Assembly: GCF_932526225.1 (NCBI RefSeq)
Contig: NC_064040.1
Location: 9,529,356 to 9,593,355 of the forward strand
From: Nematostella vectensis
Taxonomy: Eukaryota > Cnidaria > Anthozoa > Actiniaria > Edwardsiidae
Direction of reading: 5' to 3'
Length of the DNA: 64,000 nt
Shown here: piece after piece, positions 33,601 to 43,665 of the stretch
Layout of the letters: every line of letters begins with the position of its first letter
Numbering within the stretch: the first letter of the stretch is position 1
Program-made: the position numbers and the translations under genes
The notes under the pieces: model-generated
Database searches by the model: none
What the model was told of the DNA's origin: nothing
Seen by the model: only the letters and a program-made list of their open reading frames with translations

Positions 33601-36600
33601 ATTTGTTGTAGATTTGTTTTTCAAATTCCAGACCTCCCAATGATACAAGACCTTGTGTGAAGGGTTTATCCTGGGCCTAAAGTGATAAAAGATAATAATA
33701 CTTTTTGTGTGTGTTATTCCCGCAGATTCGCGCTATCGGCATGGCCTCCCCTGAACTGCTTCAATTGGTGGAGAACTGCCCAACTGGAGCAGAGACACTG
33801 ATCGCTCGCATCCTTAATATTATCACTGACAAAGGTAATCAACAACAATACTCTAGAAGGTGATGGGTATTTGTGAATATACACCCTTGCAGCATTCACA
33901 ATATTATCAATGAAATACGTAATCATTAACAACAATAACACAGGAGGACCTTAGCAACTATCGCTTCCATAAAATTAGTATAGAAAATACCTAATCATTA
34001 AAAACTATATCCAAACAGGAAATGAATATTCAATATCATTTAGCGAACAGGAAATGGCCATTTGCATAATACCAAAATCAAATTGGTGTGTTACTGGCAA
34101 AAGACAGGGAGTGCTTTATTGCCTTTGACGACTTTCGGCGATAAAGCTTGATAAAACGATAGGTAAAAATGCTGTCAATCTTCATAACCTCACTCATATT
34201 TTGGTGTAAATCTCGTACTATCTTGTGTGTGTTTTTTTTCATATTTTCTTGTCACATCTCTTCATGTTGCATGTGTTCATGTTCCTAATGTTCTCCTATT
34301 TCATTTTTAGCCGCGCCATCAAGTGACCTGGTTAGAAGGGTTAAAGACTTGTATCATAAGCGTGTATCTGATGTGCGATTCCTGATTCCTGTGCTAACTG
34401 GCCTTGAGAAGCAAGAGATCATTGCTGTGCTGCCCAAACTCATCAAGCAATCCCCTAGTGTGGTCAAGGAGGTCTTCAATCGGTTACTGGGGTGTTTTCA
34501 CAGTGTGTATCGCCTTCTGATTTCCTTGCATAAAATCAATTTTTGCTAAAAAAAAAAAAGGAAAAGAAAAATGGACCAGATTCCCCTTCAGGAAAACATT
34601 GACTCCACTTTTACTTGGCTTACTCATTTGATTGACTAGCAAATTTTGGGTGATTCAAGCTGTAGGAAGGCCATTGTACTAGATTTCTTGTGGTGTATAT
34701 TTCAGGCGAGTCCAAGTTATCTGGTACCAGTCCCCTCAGTCCGTCCGAGCTGCTTGTTGCACTTCACAGCATCGAGGGCAAGAGTGACATGAAGGCGGTC
34801 ATGAAAGGTAGGCTGGGTGTGTGACATGAAGCCGTCATGGAAGGTAGGCTGGGTGAGTGACATGAAGGCCGTCATGAAAGGTAGGCTGGGTGAGTGACAT
34901 GAAGGCCGTCATGAAAGGTAGGCTGGGTGAGTGACATAAAGGCCGTCATGAAAGGTAGGCTGAGTGTGTGACATGAAGACCGTCATGAAAGGTAGGCTGG
35001 CTGTGTGACATGAAGGCCGTCATGAAAGGTAGGCTGGCTGTGTGACATGAAGGCCGTCATGAAAGGTAGGCTGGCTGTGTGACATGAAGGCTGTCATGAA
35101 AGGTAGGCTAGGTGAGTGACATGAAGCCCGTCATGAAAGGTAGGCTGGGTGAGTGACATGAAGGCCGTCATGAAAGGTAGGCTGGCTGTGTGACATGAAG
35201 GCCGTCATGAAAGGTAGGCTGGGTGAGTGACATAAAGGCCGTCATGAAAGGTAGGCTGGCTGTGTGACATGAAGGCCGTCATGAAAGGTAGGCTGGCTGT
35301 GTGACATGAAGCCCGCCATGAAAGGTAGGCTGGGTGAGTGACATGAAGGCCGTCATGAAAGGTAGGCTGGCTGTGTGACATGAAGGCCGTCATGAAAGGT
35401 AGGCTGGCTGTGTGACATGAAGGCCGTTAGAAAGATAGGCTGGCTGTGTGACATGAAGGCCGTCATGAAAGGTAGGCTGGCTGTGTGACATGAAGGCCGT
35501 TAGAAAGATAGGCTGGCTGTGTGACATGAAGGCCGTCATGAAAGGTAGGCTGGATGTGTGACATGAAGGCTGTCATGAAAGGTTGGCTGGCTGTGTGACA
35601 TGAAGGCCGTCATGAAAGGTAGGCTTGCTGTGTGACATGAAGGCCGTCATGAAAGGTAGGCTGGCTGTGTGACATGAAGGCCGTCATGAAAGGTAGGCTG
35701 GCTGTGTGACATGAAGGCGGTCATGAAAGGTAGGCTAGGTGAGTGACATGAAGGCTGTCATGAAAGGTAGGCTGGGTGAGTGACATGAAGGCTGTCATGA
35801 AAGGTAGGCTGGATGAGTGACATGAAGGCCGTCATGAAAGGTAGGCTTGTTGTGTGACATGAAGGCCATCTTAGTGTGCTTTGGTATCAAGGTGGTTGGG
35901 TGATGTCATAGGCGTGTAGCCTGTGACTGAGATCTTATTATCTTTTTACTTTCTCTGTAGCGATCAGTTTATGTTTCGCCGAGAAGGCGATCTACACCCA
36001 GGAGGTATTGGCAATAGTCCTACAGCAGCTGATGGAGATCAATCCTCTCCCTACTCTCTTCATGAGGACGGTGTGTGTGACCCCACTAGTATTATTTGTG
36101 TGCTTTCTTTGTGTATCCCTGCGTGCATACCTCTAATCTATGTGTGTGTGCGCTTCTTGTATAGGGACCATTTACTTATCTATGTGTTAGGGACCAGACA
36201 CTTATCTATGTATTAGGGACCAGACACTAATCTATGTATTAGGGACCAGACACTAATCCATGTGTTAGAGACCACACACTAATCTATGTGTAAGGGACTG
36301 GGCACTAATCTATGTGTTAGGAACCGGGCACTAATCAATGTGTTAGGGACTGGGCACTAATCTATGTGTTAGGGACCGGACACTTATCTATGTGTTAGGA
36401 ACCGGGCACTAATCTATGTGTTAGGGACCAGGCACTAATCTATGTGTTAGGGACCGAGCACTAATCTATGTGTTAGGGACCAGGCACTAATCTATGTGTT
36501 AGGGACCGGACACTTATCTATGTGTTAGGAACCGGGCACTAATCTATGTGTTAGGGACCAGGCACTAATCTATGTGTTAGGGACCGGACACTTATCTATG

Positions 36601-39600
36601 TGTTAGGGACCAGGCACTAATCTATGTGTTAGGGACCGGAAACCTATGTATGTGTTAGGGACCAGGCACTAATCTATGTTTTAGGGACCGGGCACTTATC
36701 TATGTGTTAGGGACCAGGTACTTATCTATGTGTTAGGAACCGGGCACTAATCTATGTGTTAGGGACCAGGCACTAATCTATGTGTTAGGGACCGGACACT
36801 TATTTATGTGTTAGGGAACAGGTACTTATCTTTATATTAGTGACCGGGGACTAATCTATGTGTTAGGGACCAGGTACTTATCTTTGTGTTAGGGACCAGA
36901 CACTTATCTGTGTTAGGGACCAGACACTTATCTGTGTTAGGGACCAGACACTTATCTGTGTTAGGGACCAGACACTTATCTGTGTTAGGGACCAGACACT
37001 TATCTGTGTTAGGGACCAGACACTTATCTGTGTTAGGGACCAGACACTTATCTGTGTGTGTGCTTCTTGTACAGGGACCAGACACTTATCTGTGTTAGGG
37101 ACCAGACACTTATCTGTGTGTGTGCTTCTTGTACAGGGACCAGGCACTTATCTGTGTTAGGGACCAGACACTTATCTGTGTTAGGGACCAGACACATATC
37201 TGTGTGTGGGTGTGTGTGCTTCTTGTACAGGGACCAGGCACTTACCTTTGTGGTCATCCTTTGTGTGCTAATTACAGGTAATCCAGTCGTTGAGTATCTG
37301 CCCTCGACTGATTGGCTTTGTCATGAGCATCCTCGCTAAGCTTATCACGAAACAAGTAAGATAATTGTAAAGATATGTAAGGATAACGGGTAACCCGAAG
37401 CATCACGGGTAAAGGAAGACAGGGATAACACAGAGAGGGGGGCTACGTCTCCTCCTATCGTTTCATTTCATCATAATTTATCCTCTCCCACGCAGTACTT
37501 CCCCGTAGTTTCCATATCAATTATTGTTTTGAAAACTTTTTTTTTAGCTTTCTCGGTCATTTCCGTATTTGGACATTTCATACCATATTTGGAAGTCCGC
37601 TTTTATCATTTTCGCTTTTTTATTGCCTAACGTTTACTACAATGTTGTTAGCCGCCATTTTGAAAAATTCATGACCATTTTTTAGCATCTCACATTTTGC
37701 TGTGGACACCACTGTGTCCACCATTTACTGTCAATCACCACTCTGTTTACCGTTTACTGTTAATCATCGCCACTCTGTTTACCGTTTTCTGTTAATCGTC
37801 GTCACTGTGTTCACCGTTTACTGTCCATCGCCACTCTGTTTACCGTTTAATGTTAATCATCGCCACTGTGTTCACCGTTTACTGTCAATCGCCACTCTGT
37901 TTACCGTTTACTGTTAATCATCGCCACTGTTCGCCGTTTACTGTCAATCACCTCTGTTTTCATCGTTAACTGTCAATCACCACTGTGTTCGCCGTTAACT
38001 GTCAATCACCATTGTGTTCGCCGCCTACTGTCATCTCCACTGTGTTCACCGTTAACTGTCAATCGGCACTTTGCAGGTCTGGAAGCAGCCGAAAGTCTGG
38101 CAAGGGTTCGTCAAGTGCTGCCAGGTATGTATTTCTACCTTTCGTCGACCCATCCACTATCGATATACAAGATATTACTATTGTTGACCCATCCACTATC
38201 GATATACAAGATATTGGTATTGTTGGTTTACACTGGCAACGAGTCGATCCAATCCCGAGGATTTAACGACCGTACACGGACAACGACTGCCAGTCGATCC
38301 ATCCCGAGTAATTACGACCTTATCCGGACAACAACTGCCAGTCGAACCATTCCCGAGGATTCCACGTACGATCGTCAGAATTTTTATTTTTCAAAAAATA
38401 ATGTCCCTACATTATTGAAATATCGGACGAAATAGCTTGTTATTTTGCAAAATAAAGATTTTGACGATCGACTAGTGGCCAGCTAGTCGACCCGATCCCC
38501 AGGATCATATGATCAGTGCCCAGCTAGTCGACCCGATCTCGAGGATCGTATGATCAGTGGCCAGCTAGTCGACCCGATCTCGAGGATCGTATGATCAGTG
38601 GTCAGCTAGTCGACCCGATCTCGAGGATCGTATGATCAGTGGTCAGCTAGTCGACCCGATCTCGAGGATCGTATGATCAGTGGCCAGCTAGTCGACCCGA
38701 TCTCGAGGATCGTATGATCAGTGGCCAGCTAGTCGACCCGATCTCGAGGATCGTATGATCAGTGGCCAGCTAGTCGACCCAATCTCGAGGATCGTATGAT
38801 CAGTGGCCAGCTAGTCGACCTGATCTCGAGGATCGTATGATCAGTGGCCAGCTAGTCGACCCGATCTCGAGGATCGTATGATCAGTGGCCAGCTAGTCGA
38901 CCCGATCTCGAGGATCGTATGATCAGTGGCCAGCTAGTCGACCCGATCTCGAGGATCGTATGATCAGTGGTCAGCTAGTAGACCTGTTCTCGAGGATCGT
39001 ATGATCAGTGGCCAGCTAGTCGACCCGATCTCGAGGATCGTATGATCAGTGGCCAGCTAGTCGACCCGATCTCGAGGATCGTATGATCAGTTGCTAGCTA
39101 GTCGACCCGATCTCGAGGATCGTATGATCAGTGGCCAGCTAGTCGACCCGATCTCGAGGATCGTATGATCAGTGGCCAGCTAGTCGACCCGATCTCGAGG
39201 ATCGTATGATCAGTTGCTAGCTAGTCGACCCGATCTCGAGGATCGTATGATCAGTGGCCAGCTAGTCGACCCGATCTCGGGGATCGCATGATCAGTTGCC
39301 AGCTAGTCGACCCGATCTCGAGGATTGTATGATCAGTGGCCAGCTAGTCGACCCGATCTCGAGGATCGTATGATCAGTGGTCAGCTAGTCGACCTGTTCT
39401 CGAGGATCGTATGATCACTGGCCAGCTAGTCGACCCGATCTCGAGGATCGTATGATCAGTGGCCAGCTAGTCGACCCGATCTCGAGGATCGTATGATCAG
39501 TGGCCAGCTAGTCGACCCGATCTCGAGGATCGAATGATCAGTGGCCAGCTAGTCGACCCGATCTCGAGGATCGTATGATCAGTGGCCAGCTAGTCGACCC

Positions 39601-42028
39601 GATCTCGAGGATCGTATGATCAGTGGCCAGCTAGTCGGCCCGATCTCGTGGATCGTATGATCAGTTGCTAGCTAGTCGACCCGATCTCGAGGATCGTATG
39701 ATCAGTTGCCAACTAGTCGACCCGATCTCGAGGATCGTATGATTAGTGGCCAGCTAGTCGACCCGATCTCGAGGATCGTATGATCAGTGGCCAGCTAGTC
39801 GACCTGAACTCGAGGATTGTATGACCAGTGGCCGAGCCGTTGATCCTCTTGGGATGACTGTATTGTCACACAACTGTTGTCAAGTGACTGACATAATAAT
39901 AGCACTTTCTCAACAAAGGGGCATAGAAATTTACATGGTACCTCATGTCCCATTTACTTCGTTGACACCATTGCCTGAATGGCCAATCATTATTATGCTA
40001 TAAATTTCAAGCATTTTTTTACCTTAAAGAAATTCTTTCATCGTTTTAATAAATGTTCATATTAAGATCTCCAACATCTGCTCCCATCAAAGAGATCCTT
40101 TCATTTTCCAACACCCGTCCTTTTCGCAAAGGAACCGACTTTCACCTTTTTCAACACAAAGAAGTGTAGGTATAAAAAGGAGGCAGAGATTGATAGGATC
40201 AGAGCAGACGACCTGGAGAGAGTTCAACGAGGAAATAAAGCAAGCATCACTTCTACGCTGTCCTATCTTGTTCTACCTACGTTGTCCTAAACCCCCTGTG
40301 ACAGTATGGCCAGACACCCCTGTACCTATATTCTATTTGTGTTGTTATCAGATGACAAAGCCACAGTCTTTCTCAGTGCTGCTACAACTACCGCCCCGTC
40401 AGCTGGAGAGTGCATTCGAGGTCAGCAACAAAAATTGTGACGCGTGTGTACATGCTCGGGGTGGGGAGAGAGGGAGCAAGTGAATATGGACGTCATGTCA
40501 ACACCCCTCTACTTTTGAAACTTAATATGTGTGCTCAGAAAATAGGAGGGGGGAAATTGTTGGGTCCAGGGAGTCTAAAGGGCTGCCTATCCCCCTTCCC
40601 CCCTTGAAATACAAATTTTAGAAGAATGTATTGAGAAATTATACAAAATTACCTTGCTGGTTACGTCTGTCTGGAAAAATGAAGCGATTGTTTTGCTTTT
40701 GTTGTATCCATATTAGTAAATTTTTGCAAAAGATTTGCTCTTGTGACTTGAATTCGTCACCTGAGATATTTATTTAATGAGACCTTTCCACCTGACTGGG
40801 TTGCAGTAGAACCTTATTTCAAACCCAGTGGCTGATCCAGGGGGGGGGGGGGGGGGGGCAGGGACACGGAGGCTGCTCCCCACCCCCTCCCCCCTCCTTT
40901 CAGACCAAATTTCTAGAAGAAATGCCCCTCCTCTGGGTCGGTACGTCCTGAATCCGCCCCCAAACCCTCATTTAGCGGACACCCTCTATATAAGGAACAC
41001 TTTCCAAAGTGTTTTAGTCAAACTCCCAAACTCCCGTCAACTTTCGGTTGCGAGGGTGTATGGAGGTTCTTCTGTGTTTGATTCACGTTCGTGCTTTTCT
41101 CTTGTAAGACTTATCCATTTAAGTGAGATATTCGATTTATAATAATATACTGACATTCGTGTTTTTTCCTTGTATAAGATCTGTCCCGAGCTCCGCGACA
41201 ACCTCGTAGCGCACGTCCAGTCGTTCACGCCCCACCAGGTGAAGTCTACGTAAACATCTGTATACGAGATATAGTAATACGGTTACACTAGCGCTAGCGC
41301 CTTTGTGTTGTAACTGGTCGAGGGTCAAACTTAAGAAAGTGACGTTTCACTGTATTCCCAAGTGGTTAACAGAGCCACTCCGAGACGAGTATTTATGAAA
41401 CCCCATTAGAATCACAGGTGACTCATTGCGCGTCAGCGTATAAGACCTCTTACCTTTGCTGAAACGGGCTAGATCCTCGGTCTAGACATGGGGAGAATCT
41501 TTCTGTTTCTTGGCCCTTACTTTGATTTGTTTAACGTATGTGACCGTACTCGAACACTGTTCCTCGGCACCAGCATGACATTCTTAGTATGTATTTGAAA
41601 TGGAAAGCGCTTGAAACCTTGGTAATAGGCACGCCTTAAAGTACGAGATAAGGAATATTGGCCAATAGTAAAATATAACTTGCTTTTCCTTTCAGCGCGC
41701 ACATATCCCAAGATCCGTCCTTCTGATCCTTGATAAAGAAAAGAAAATCAAAACAGAAAAAAGCGAGAAAGATCTCGAGCACGTTGACCCGGAGGAAGAA
41801 TCGACGAGAGAAGACGAACCCTCGTCGAAAAAGTCCCGAACACACTCGAGGGAAAGTAGGGCACACTCGAAGGAAAGCCGACGAAGATCACGAAGATCAC
41901 GGTCACGTTCCAGGTCCCCGGACAGAAAACGCGATCGCAAAGATCGTGGGGACCTGAGTCCTGCTAGTGATGCGGAGGTCCATTCGGATAGCGAAAATAA
42001 TCCTTTAAGGGTTCAACAGGAAAATTAA
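13076..42028 (+). CDS. SYMPK: Symplekin, scaffold of the mRNA 3'-end processing machinery (complete, 36 exons)
   Basis: The gene model has 36 exons whose phases all close and sum to 1,190 codons plus TAA; human symplekin, as I recall, is about 1,270 aa. The start is ATG 13076 in AAAATGGCGGC ([20 protein letters not shown]). Exons 5–12 encode the N-terminal HEAT-type region known to bind Ssu72 ([36 protein letters not shown]). Exons 29–35 encode the C-terminal symplekin domain (NRLLG…[66 protein letters not shown]). Symplekin holds CPSF and CstF factors in nuclear cleavage/polyadenylation and histone pre-mRNA processing. The last exon ends in an Arg/Ser-rich tail ([20 protein letters not shown]), which I do not recall in vertebrate symplekin. 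Three exons (21, 24, 30) have their donor junctions amplified as minisatellites. Confidence 0.97.
13825..14983. mobile_element. Non-autonomous inverted-repeat element of about 1.16 kb in symplekin intron 3
   Basis: The left end reads CTACAATACAGCCTG and, further in, TTTTTTGCGTGTGGTTTGAG. The reverse complement of the right end reads CTACAGTACAGCCTG and then TTTTTTGCGTGTAGTTTGAG. GCGAG occurs just outside both ends, possibly a short target duplication, with one extra G on the right. The interior contains two direct copies of a sequence of about 215 bp and no coding region that I recognise. Confidence 0.6.
14248..14668. repeat. Two direct copies of an approximately 215-bp segment inside the intron 3 element
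   Basis: Copy one starts TTTGAGCCTTACGCAAGCCG at 14248, and copy two starts TTTGAGCCATACGCAAGCCG at about 14463. Both continue with GGTGACAATTGATCTT, GGCGGCAACTAAACTATGAG, CATCAAATAGACCC and GAAAAAGAATCCCCTA in the same order. They differ by scattered substitutions and one deletion of about 10 bp. This is an old tandem duplication. Confidence 0.8.
15000..15612 (+). other. Remainder of symplekin intron 3
   Basis: Apart from a poly-C run near 15030, I see no gene or repeat. The intron ends at the acceptor CTTGCCAG before exon 4. Confidence 0.6.
16980..17300. repeat. Imperfect CATCAT/CACCAT microsatellite in symplekin intron 6
   Basis: The stretch is a degenerate run of ATCATCACCATC and ACAACCACCATT trinucleotide-type repeats. 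It has no fixed longer unit and lies between exons 6 and 7. Confidence 0.75.
18753..23659. mobile_element. 4.9-kb foldback element with about 1.64-kb inverted arms in symplekin intron 9
   Basis: The left arm (18753–20394) and right arm (22013–23659) are close reverse complements along their whole length. The ends read CACTTTCCCATTTAAAAATG, followed by a second CTTTCCCATTTAAATG. Flanks are TTAAATAA (18745–18752) and TTAAATAT (23660–23667), an 8-bp target duplication with one mismatch. The central 1.6 kb holds extra, more diverged pieces of arm sequence (for example 20660–20880 and 21820–22010) and a nested 415-bp element. Open frames are short and not recognisable, so it is probably non-autonomous. 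An 8-bp duplication would fit hAT, P or Merlin-like elements; I cannot choose. Confidence 0.85.
20954..21368. mobile_element. Nested 415-bp MITE with TAA target duplication
   Basis: The left end GGGGTAACGATGGGTA and the reverse complement of the right end GGGGTAGCGATGAGTA match at 14 of 16 positions. TAA flanks both sides (20951–20953 and 21369–21371). TAA/TTA target sites are typical of PIF/Harbinger elements. The interior is packed with TCTCG/CGAGA words (GAAAATCTCGC, GTCTCGAAGTCTCG, GGTCTCGGCGCCTCGG). No transposase is encoded. Confidence 0.75.
24101..29327 (+). CDS. SYMPK: Symplekin exons 10–21
   Basis: Exons are 24101–24159, 24869–24905, 25180–25238, 25638–25733, 25889–26170, 26963–27049, 27353–27389, 27673–27722, 28259–28297, 28740–28851, 29100–29128 and 29270–29327. 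They encode [20 protein letters not shown], a Lys-rich linker, [37 protein letters not shown], and after a low-complexity stretch [20 protein letters not shown]. Exon 21 ends in [12 protein letters not shown], and its last 37 bases plus donor are the founder of the 48-bp array that follows. If the second or third copy of the donor were used, the product would gain 16 or 32 residues in frame. Confidence 0.9.
24406..24586. mobile_element. TTAA-flanked hairpin MITE of 181 bp in symplekin intron 10
   Basis: The element sits between TTAA at 24402–24405 and TTAA at 24587–24590. Its two halves are near-perfect reverse complements: GCAAACTGCGCCAGCACC, then CCAGCATTGCTGGC, then GACAAAGGAAATGTCA on the left, and the same words inverted on the right. 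The CAGCATTGCTG core within each half is itself palindromic. TTAA targets point to piggyBac- or Kolobok-type mobilisation. Confidence 0.85.
24614..24780. repeat. Two tandem copies of an approximately 85-bp segment in symplekin intron 10
   Basis: Both copies contain TTTATGGCCAA, ATCTTAGCTCTTG, GCCATAAAACAATG and AATTAACTGTTACATAA in order. They follow one another directly and differ by a few bases. Confidence 0.75.
26735..26960. repeat. Imperfect GATGAT microsatellite in symplekin intron 14
   Basis: A run of GATGATGAT, TGATTATGGTGGTG and TTCTGATAATGATG words extends to just before the acceptor of exon 15 (26963). The short-unit repeat therefore reaches the polypyrimidine region of a real splice site. 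Confidence 0.75.
29291..29998 (+). repeat. Exon 21/donor minisatellite, 48-bp (46-bp variant) unit, about 15 copies
   Basis: The unit carries GGTCTGGCTATACAGTTAAA, GGGGAGGATATCAAAGG and GGGTGAGTGGA. The first copy is the last 37 bases of symplekin exon 21 plus its donor GTGAGT; the following copies repeat coding end and donor together. Copies either have TTAAAGGGG (48 bp) or TTAGGGG (46 bp, like the true exon). Donors at 29376 and 29424 would extend the exon in frame by 48 and 96 nt; a TGA stops the frame near 29431. Confidence 0.95.
30256..34807 (+). CDS. SYMPK: Symplekin exons 22–30
   Basis: Exons are 30256–30445, 30769–30850, 31345–31527, 32484–32556, 32647–32725, 33157–33226, 33726–33834, 34311–34502 and 34706–34807. 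They encode [100 protein letters not shown] and [20 protein letters not shown]. For exon 29 a donor at 34503 (A|GTGTGT) was chosen over one at 34492, because only it keeps the frame into [20 protein letters not shown]. Exons 24 and 30 are followed at once by arrays that repeat their own 3' ends. Confidence 0.9.
30450..30768 (+). other. Symplekin intron 22 with a degenerate dispersed repeat
   Basis: Words at about 30487–30650 (AAGAATGTTAATCA, TTGTTTACATGTGAAAATA, ATTTGAAGGAAAT, GATACTTATT, GCTTGAATTAGCC) recur in the same order in intron 27 at about 33350–33530. This is an old interspersed repeat that I cannot classify. Confidence 0.5.
31470..32437 (+). repeat. Exon 24/donor minisatellite, 86–98 bp unit, 11 copies
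   Basis: Each unit contains CATACATACTACCAAGAAGC, TACACACGAGGCCTGAACTA, GCACTAGAAATAGAG, the donor GTACAG and a G-rich spacer of variable length (AGGGGGGAGGGGTGAAGTGG). The first 58 bases are the end of symplekin exon 24 ([18 protein letters not shown]). Ten copies keep the donor GTACAG; the last has TTAGAG|GTATGC at 32437. The second donor (31615) lengthens the exon by 87 nt in frame; later ones break the frame. Confidence 0.95.
34784..35880 (+). repeat. Exon 30/donor minisatellite, 37-bp unit, about 30 copies
   Basis: The unit is GTGACATGAAGGCCGTCATG, AAAG, the donor GTAGGC, then TGGCTGT or TGGGTGA. The first copy is the last 24 bases of symplekin exon 30 (SDMKAVMK) with its donor. Because 37 is not a multiple of three and TGA appears right after each donor, only the first donor gives a sensible product. 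Nearly all copies still keep GTAGGC. Confidence 0.95.
35961..42028 (+). CDS. SYMPK: Symplekin exons 31–36
   Basis: Exons are 35961–36070, 37278–37355, 38077–38124, 40352–40420, 41179–41238 and 41696–42028. They encode [94 protein letters not shown] and [17 protein letters not shown]. The remaining tail is charged and then Arg/Ser-rich, ending [10 protein letters not shown] and TAA at 42026–42028. Introns 31, 32 and 33 are largely filled by three unrelated tandem arrays. Confidence 0.92.
36160..37245. repeat. 26-bp (later 24-bp) minisatellite in symplekin intron 31, about 40 copies
   Basis: The unit AATCTATGTGTTAGGGACCG then GGCACT repeats with ACCAGG/ACCGGA variants. From about 36890 it becomes a more uniform 24-bp form (TATCTGTGTTAGGGACCAGA then CACT), with three insertions of GTGTGTGCTTCTTGTACAGG. 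The array starts downstream of the donor and does not include exon sequence. Confidence 0.93.
37690..38070. repeat. About 30-bp minisatellite in symplekin intron 32
   Basis: Roughly 12 imperfect copies carry CACTGTGTTCACCGTTTACT and GTCAATCGC, with variants CTCTGTTTACC and GTTAATCATCGC. The array runs up to the acceptor of exon 33 (TTTGCAG at 38070–38076). Confidence 0.88.
38465..39830. repeat. 41-bp minisatellite in symplekin intron 33, about 33 copies
   Basis: The unit GATCAGTGGCCAGCTAGTCG, ACCCGATCTCGAGGATCGTA, T is very homogeneous. It is rich in short palindromes (GATC, CTAG, TCGA, CTCGAG, and CGATC paired with GATCG). Few copies deviate (TTGCTAGC, CTGTTCTC). High uniformity suggests recent expansion. 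Confidence 0.95.
39840..40351 (+). other. Rest of symplekin intron 33
   Basis: The sequence after the 41-bp array shows no gene or repeat that I recognise. It ends at the acceptor TTATCAG of exon 34. Confidence 0.6.
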
Positions 42029-43665
42029 CGACACTCTAAAGACAATTCTCGAGATCATTTCATTCGGTTTGATATTACCATATACATTCGACTTAATACA
42101 AACATTTAAAAATGAGAGTACAGATAAGATGGCAAATGGTCGTACTATACGCTATATCATCGTCTCTGAAACCTTTTTTTAAAACATGTCAGTTATTTTC
42201 GTATCCAGCAGTCGACGCTGGGAAATGTTTCTCGAGTTAGTCTAAGTTGCCACTTGGCCTTTTAGACGTAGCGATTTGGTTTGTGATGGACTTGGCTTCC
42301 GTAAAACTATTTGTCTGGAGATCACCTCGACAGCTCTAGGTGTATACAGGCCCGTACCCAGGATTTTTCTTGGGGGGGTGCGAAATCCGAAAAAGTGGAC
42401 CTTATTTTTTCGTGGGGAGGGGGGGGGAAGGATTGACTTCTCTGATAAAAATCTGTCCAGCCTTTGCAGTATCTTCACGGGACATTTATTGTCGGATTTG
42501 GTTACCTACCAGATAGACCATTACCTACATACCGTCTCTTGGTGTGATTGCTGAAACCGCATGTTTACAGGCCTGCGGGCTCATCACAAAATCCGTTCTT
42601 TCTTATTCGTTGTTCACCTGGTGGACGAAATTCAAACATGTAAATATTATCAATGTATTTCTGCAGTCTTATATCTGGGGAACTATCTCGAAATCCCTGA
42701 TAACTCGAACTCGAATAACTCAAAATCCCTGATAATTCGAACTCGGATAACTCGAAATCCCAAATAACTCGAACTGTGTTCCGTTTCCTTCTTAGGGTTC
42801 GAGTTATTATCTTTCAAGTAACCTGATAATTCTCAGCTAGTTTGTTTTCAAAACTCTAAAAAGTAACTTCCGTTGTTTGTGGTTGGCCTAAGAAGAAAGG
42901 GCCAACCCTTAACGAGTAACCCGATTTATTGACGAAACATCGGTCTAGTCCGTTGCCTTTTCCTTTTACTTGGCATACCGTGACTCGGAAGCCATTTCGC
43001 AGTAAAAAAAATAACGAATGGTCTTGCTAGCCAATGATAGAAGTCTTGGTTTCTTAGTGTAGGTCGCCTAGGGGAGGGCGTTTGGCAGGGACGTGTGATC
43101 TAGGCGATCACTAATAAGATTAGATCAACTCATTTGCTTTTAGACAGAAGTGGCGTTAATTGAATTTCAATTTTGACACGACTCGTAATAGAGCGTAACG
43201 ATGCGTGTGATTTGTCACGAACGGTAAATACGAAACGATAAACGAATTTGTAGAAAGCAATTATTAACCTTGTCACGAAATGCTGCTAGACATTGGAAGA
43301 ACATTCGCCTTTTGAGAACGGTGACCTCTAGGTAACTCTCTGAAACTCGAGATTCAACTAAGTAGGTGAACCAGTCATGCAACGCTCGCTGTGATTTTTA
43401 ATATTTCCATGCTACCCGGGGTTTGATGTGGTTGAGTTGCTTTCCAAACAATGTTACAATAGAGAATTGATGCTCTCGTAAGAGAGCAGCACCGGGAGTG
43501 GGCTGATTCGCGGGTATTTAGATGACAGCGTTATAGCTTGCATAAAGACGATTGCATTAGGGGTCAAGCGGACACATCCTACGAATTTTGCGAGTGTGCG
43601 GGTTTGCAATCAATCTGCACTATTACCACTAGAGTGCGCATCTCTGAACCGGCGGGATTTCAAAA
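42029..43665. other. Intergenic region between symplekin and the intronless gene
   Basis: No coding region is supported here. A probable MITE end with CAGGCCCGTACCCAGGATTT and a G-run lies at 42347–42430. Short repeated words (ATAACTCGAAC, AATCCCTGATAA) lie at 42680–42830. The last 300 bp would hold the promoter of the 43666 gene. Confidence 0.55.

Noticed and set aside
34481-34493. Alternative exon 29 donor at 34492 (GG|GTGTTT)
   Set aside because: It puts exon 30 out of frame with an early stop; the donor at 34503 restores the conserved symplekin sequence.
29306-37257. Open frames across the symplekin intron arrays (29.3, 31.5, 35.2 and 36.9 kb)
   Set aside because: Each is repeat translation. 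Only the first one or two units at 29.3 and 31.5 kb could matter, as exon extensions, and that is reported separately.
36160-39830. CRISPR-like regular repeats
   Set aside because: Units are contiguous with no unique spacers, and the context is a eukaryotic intron.
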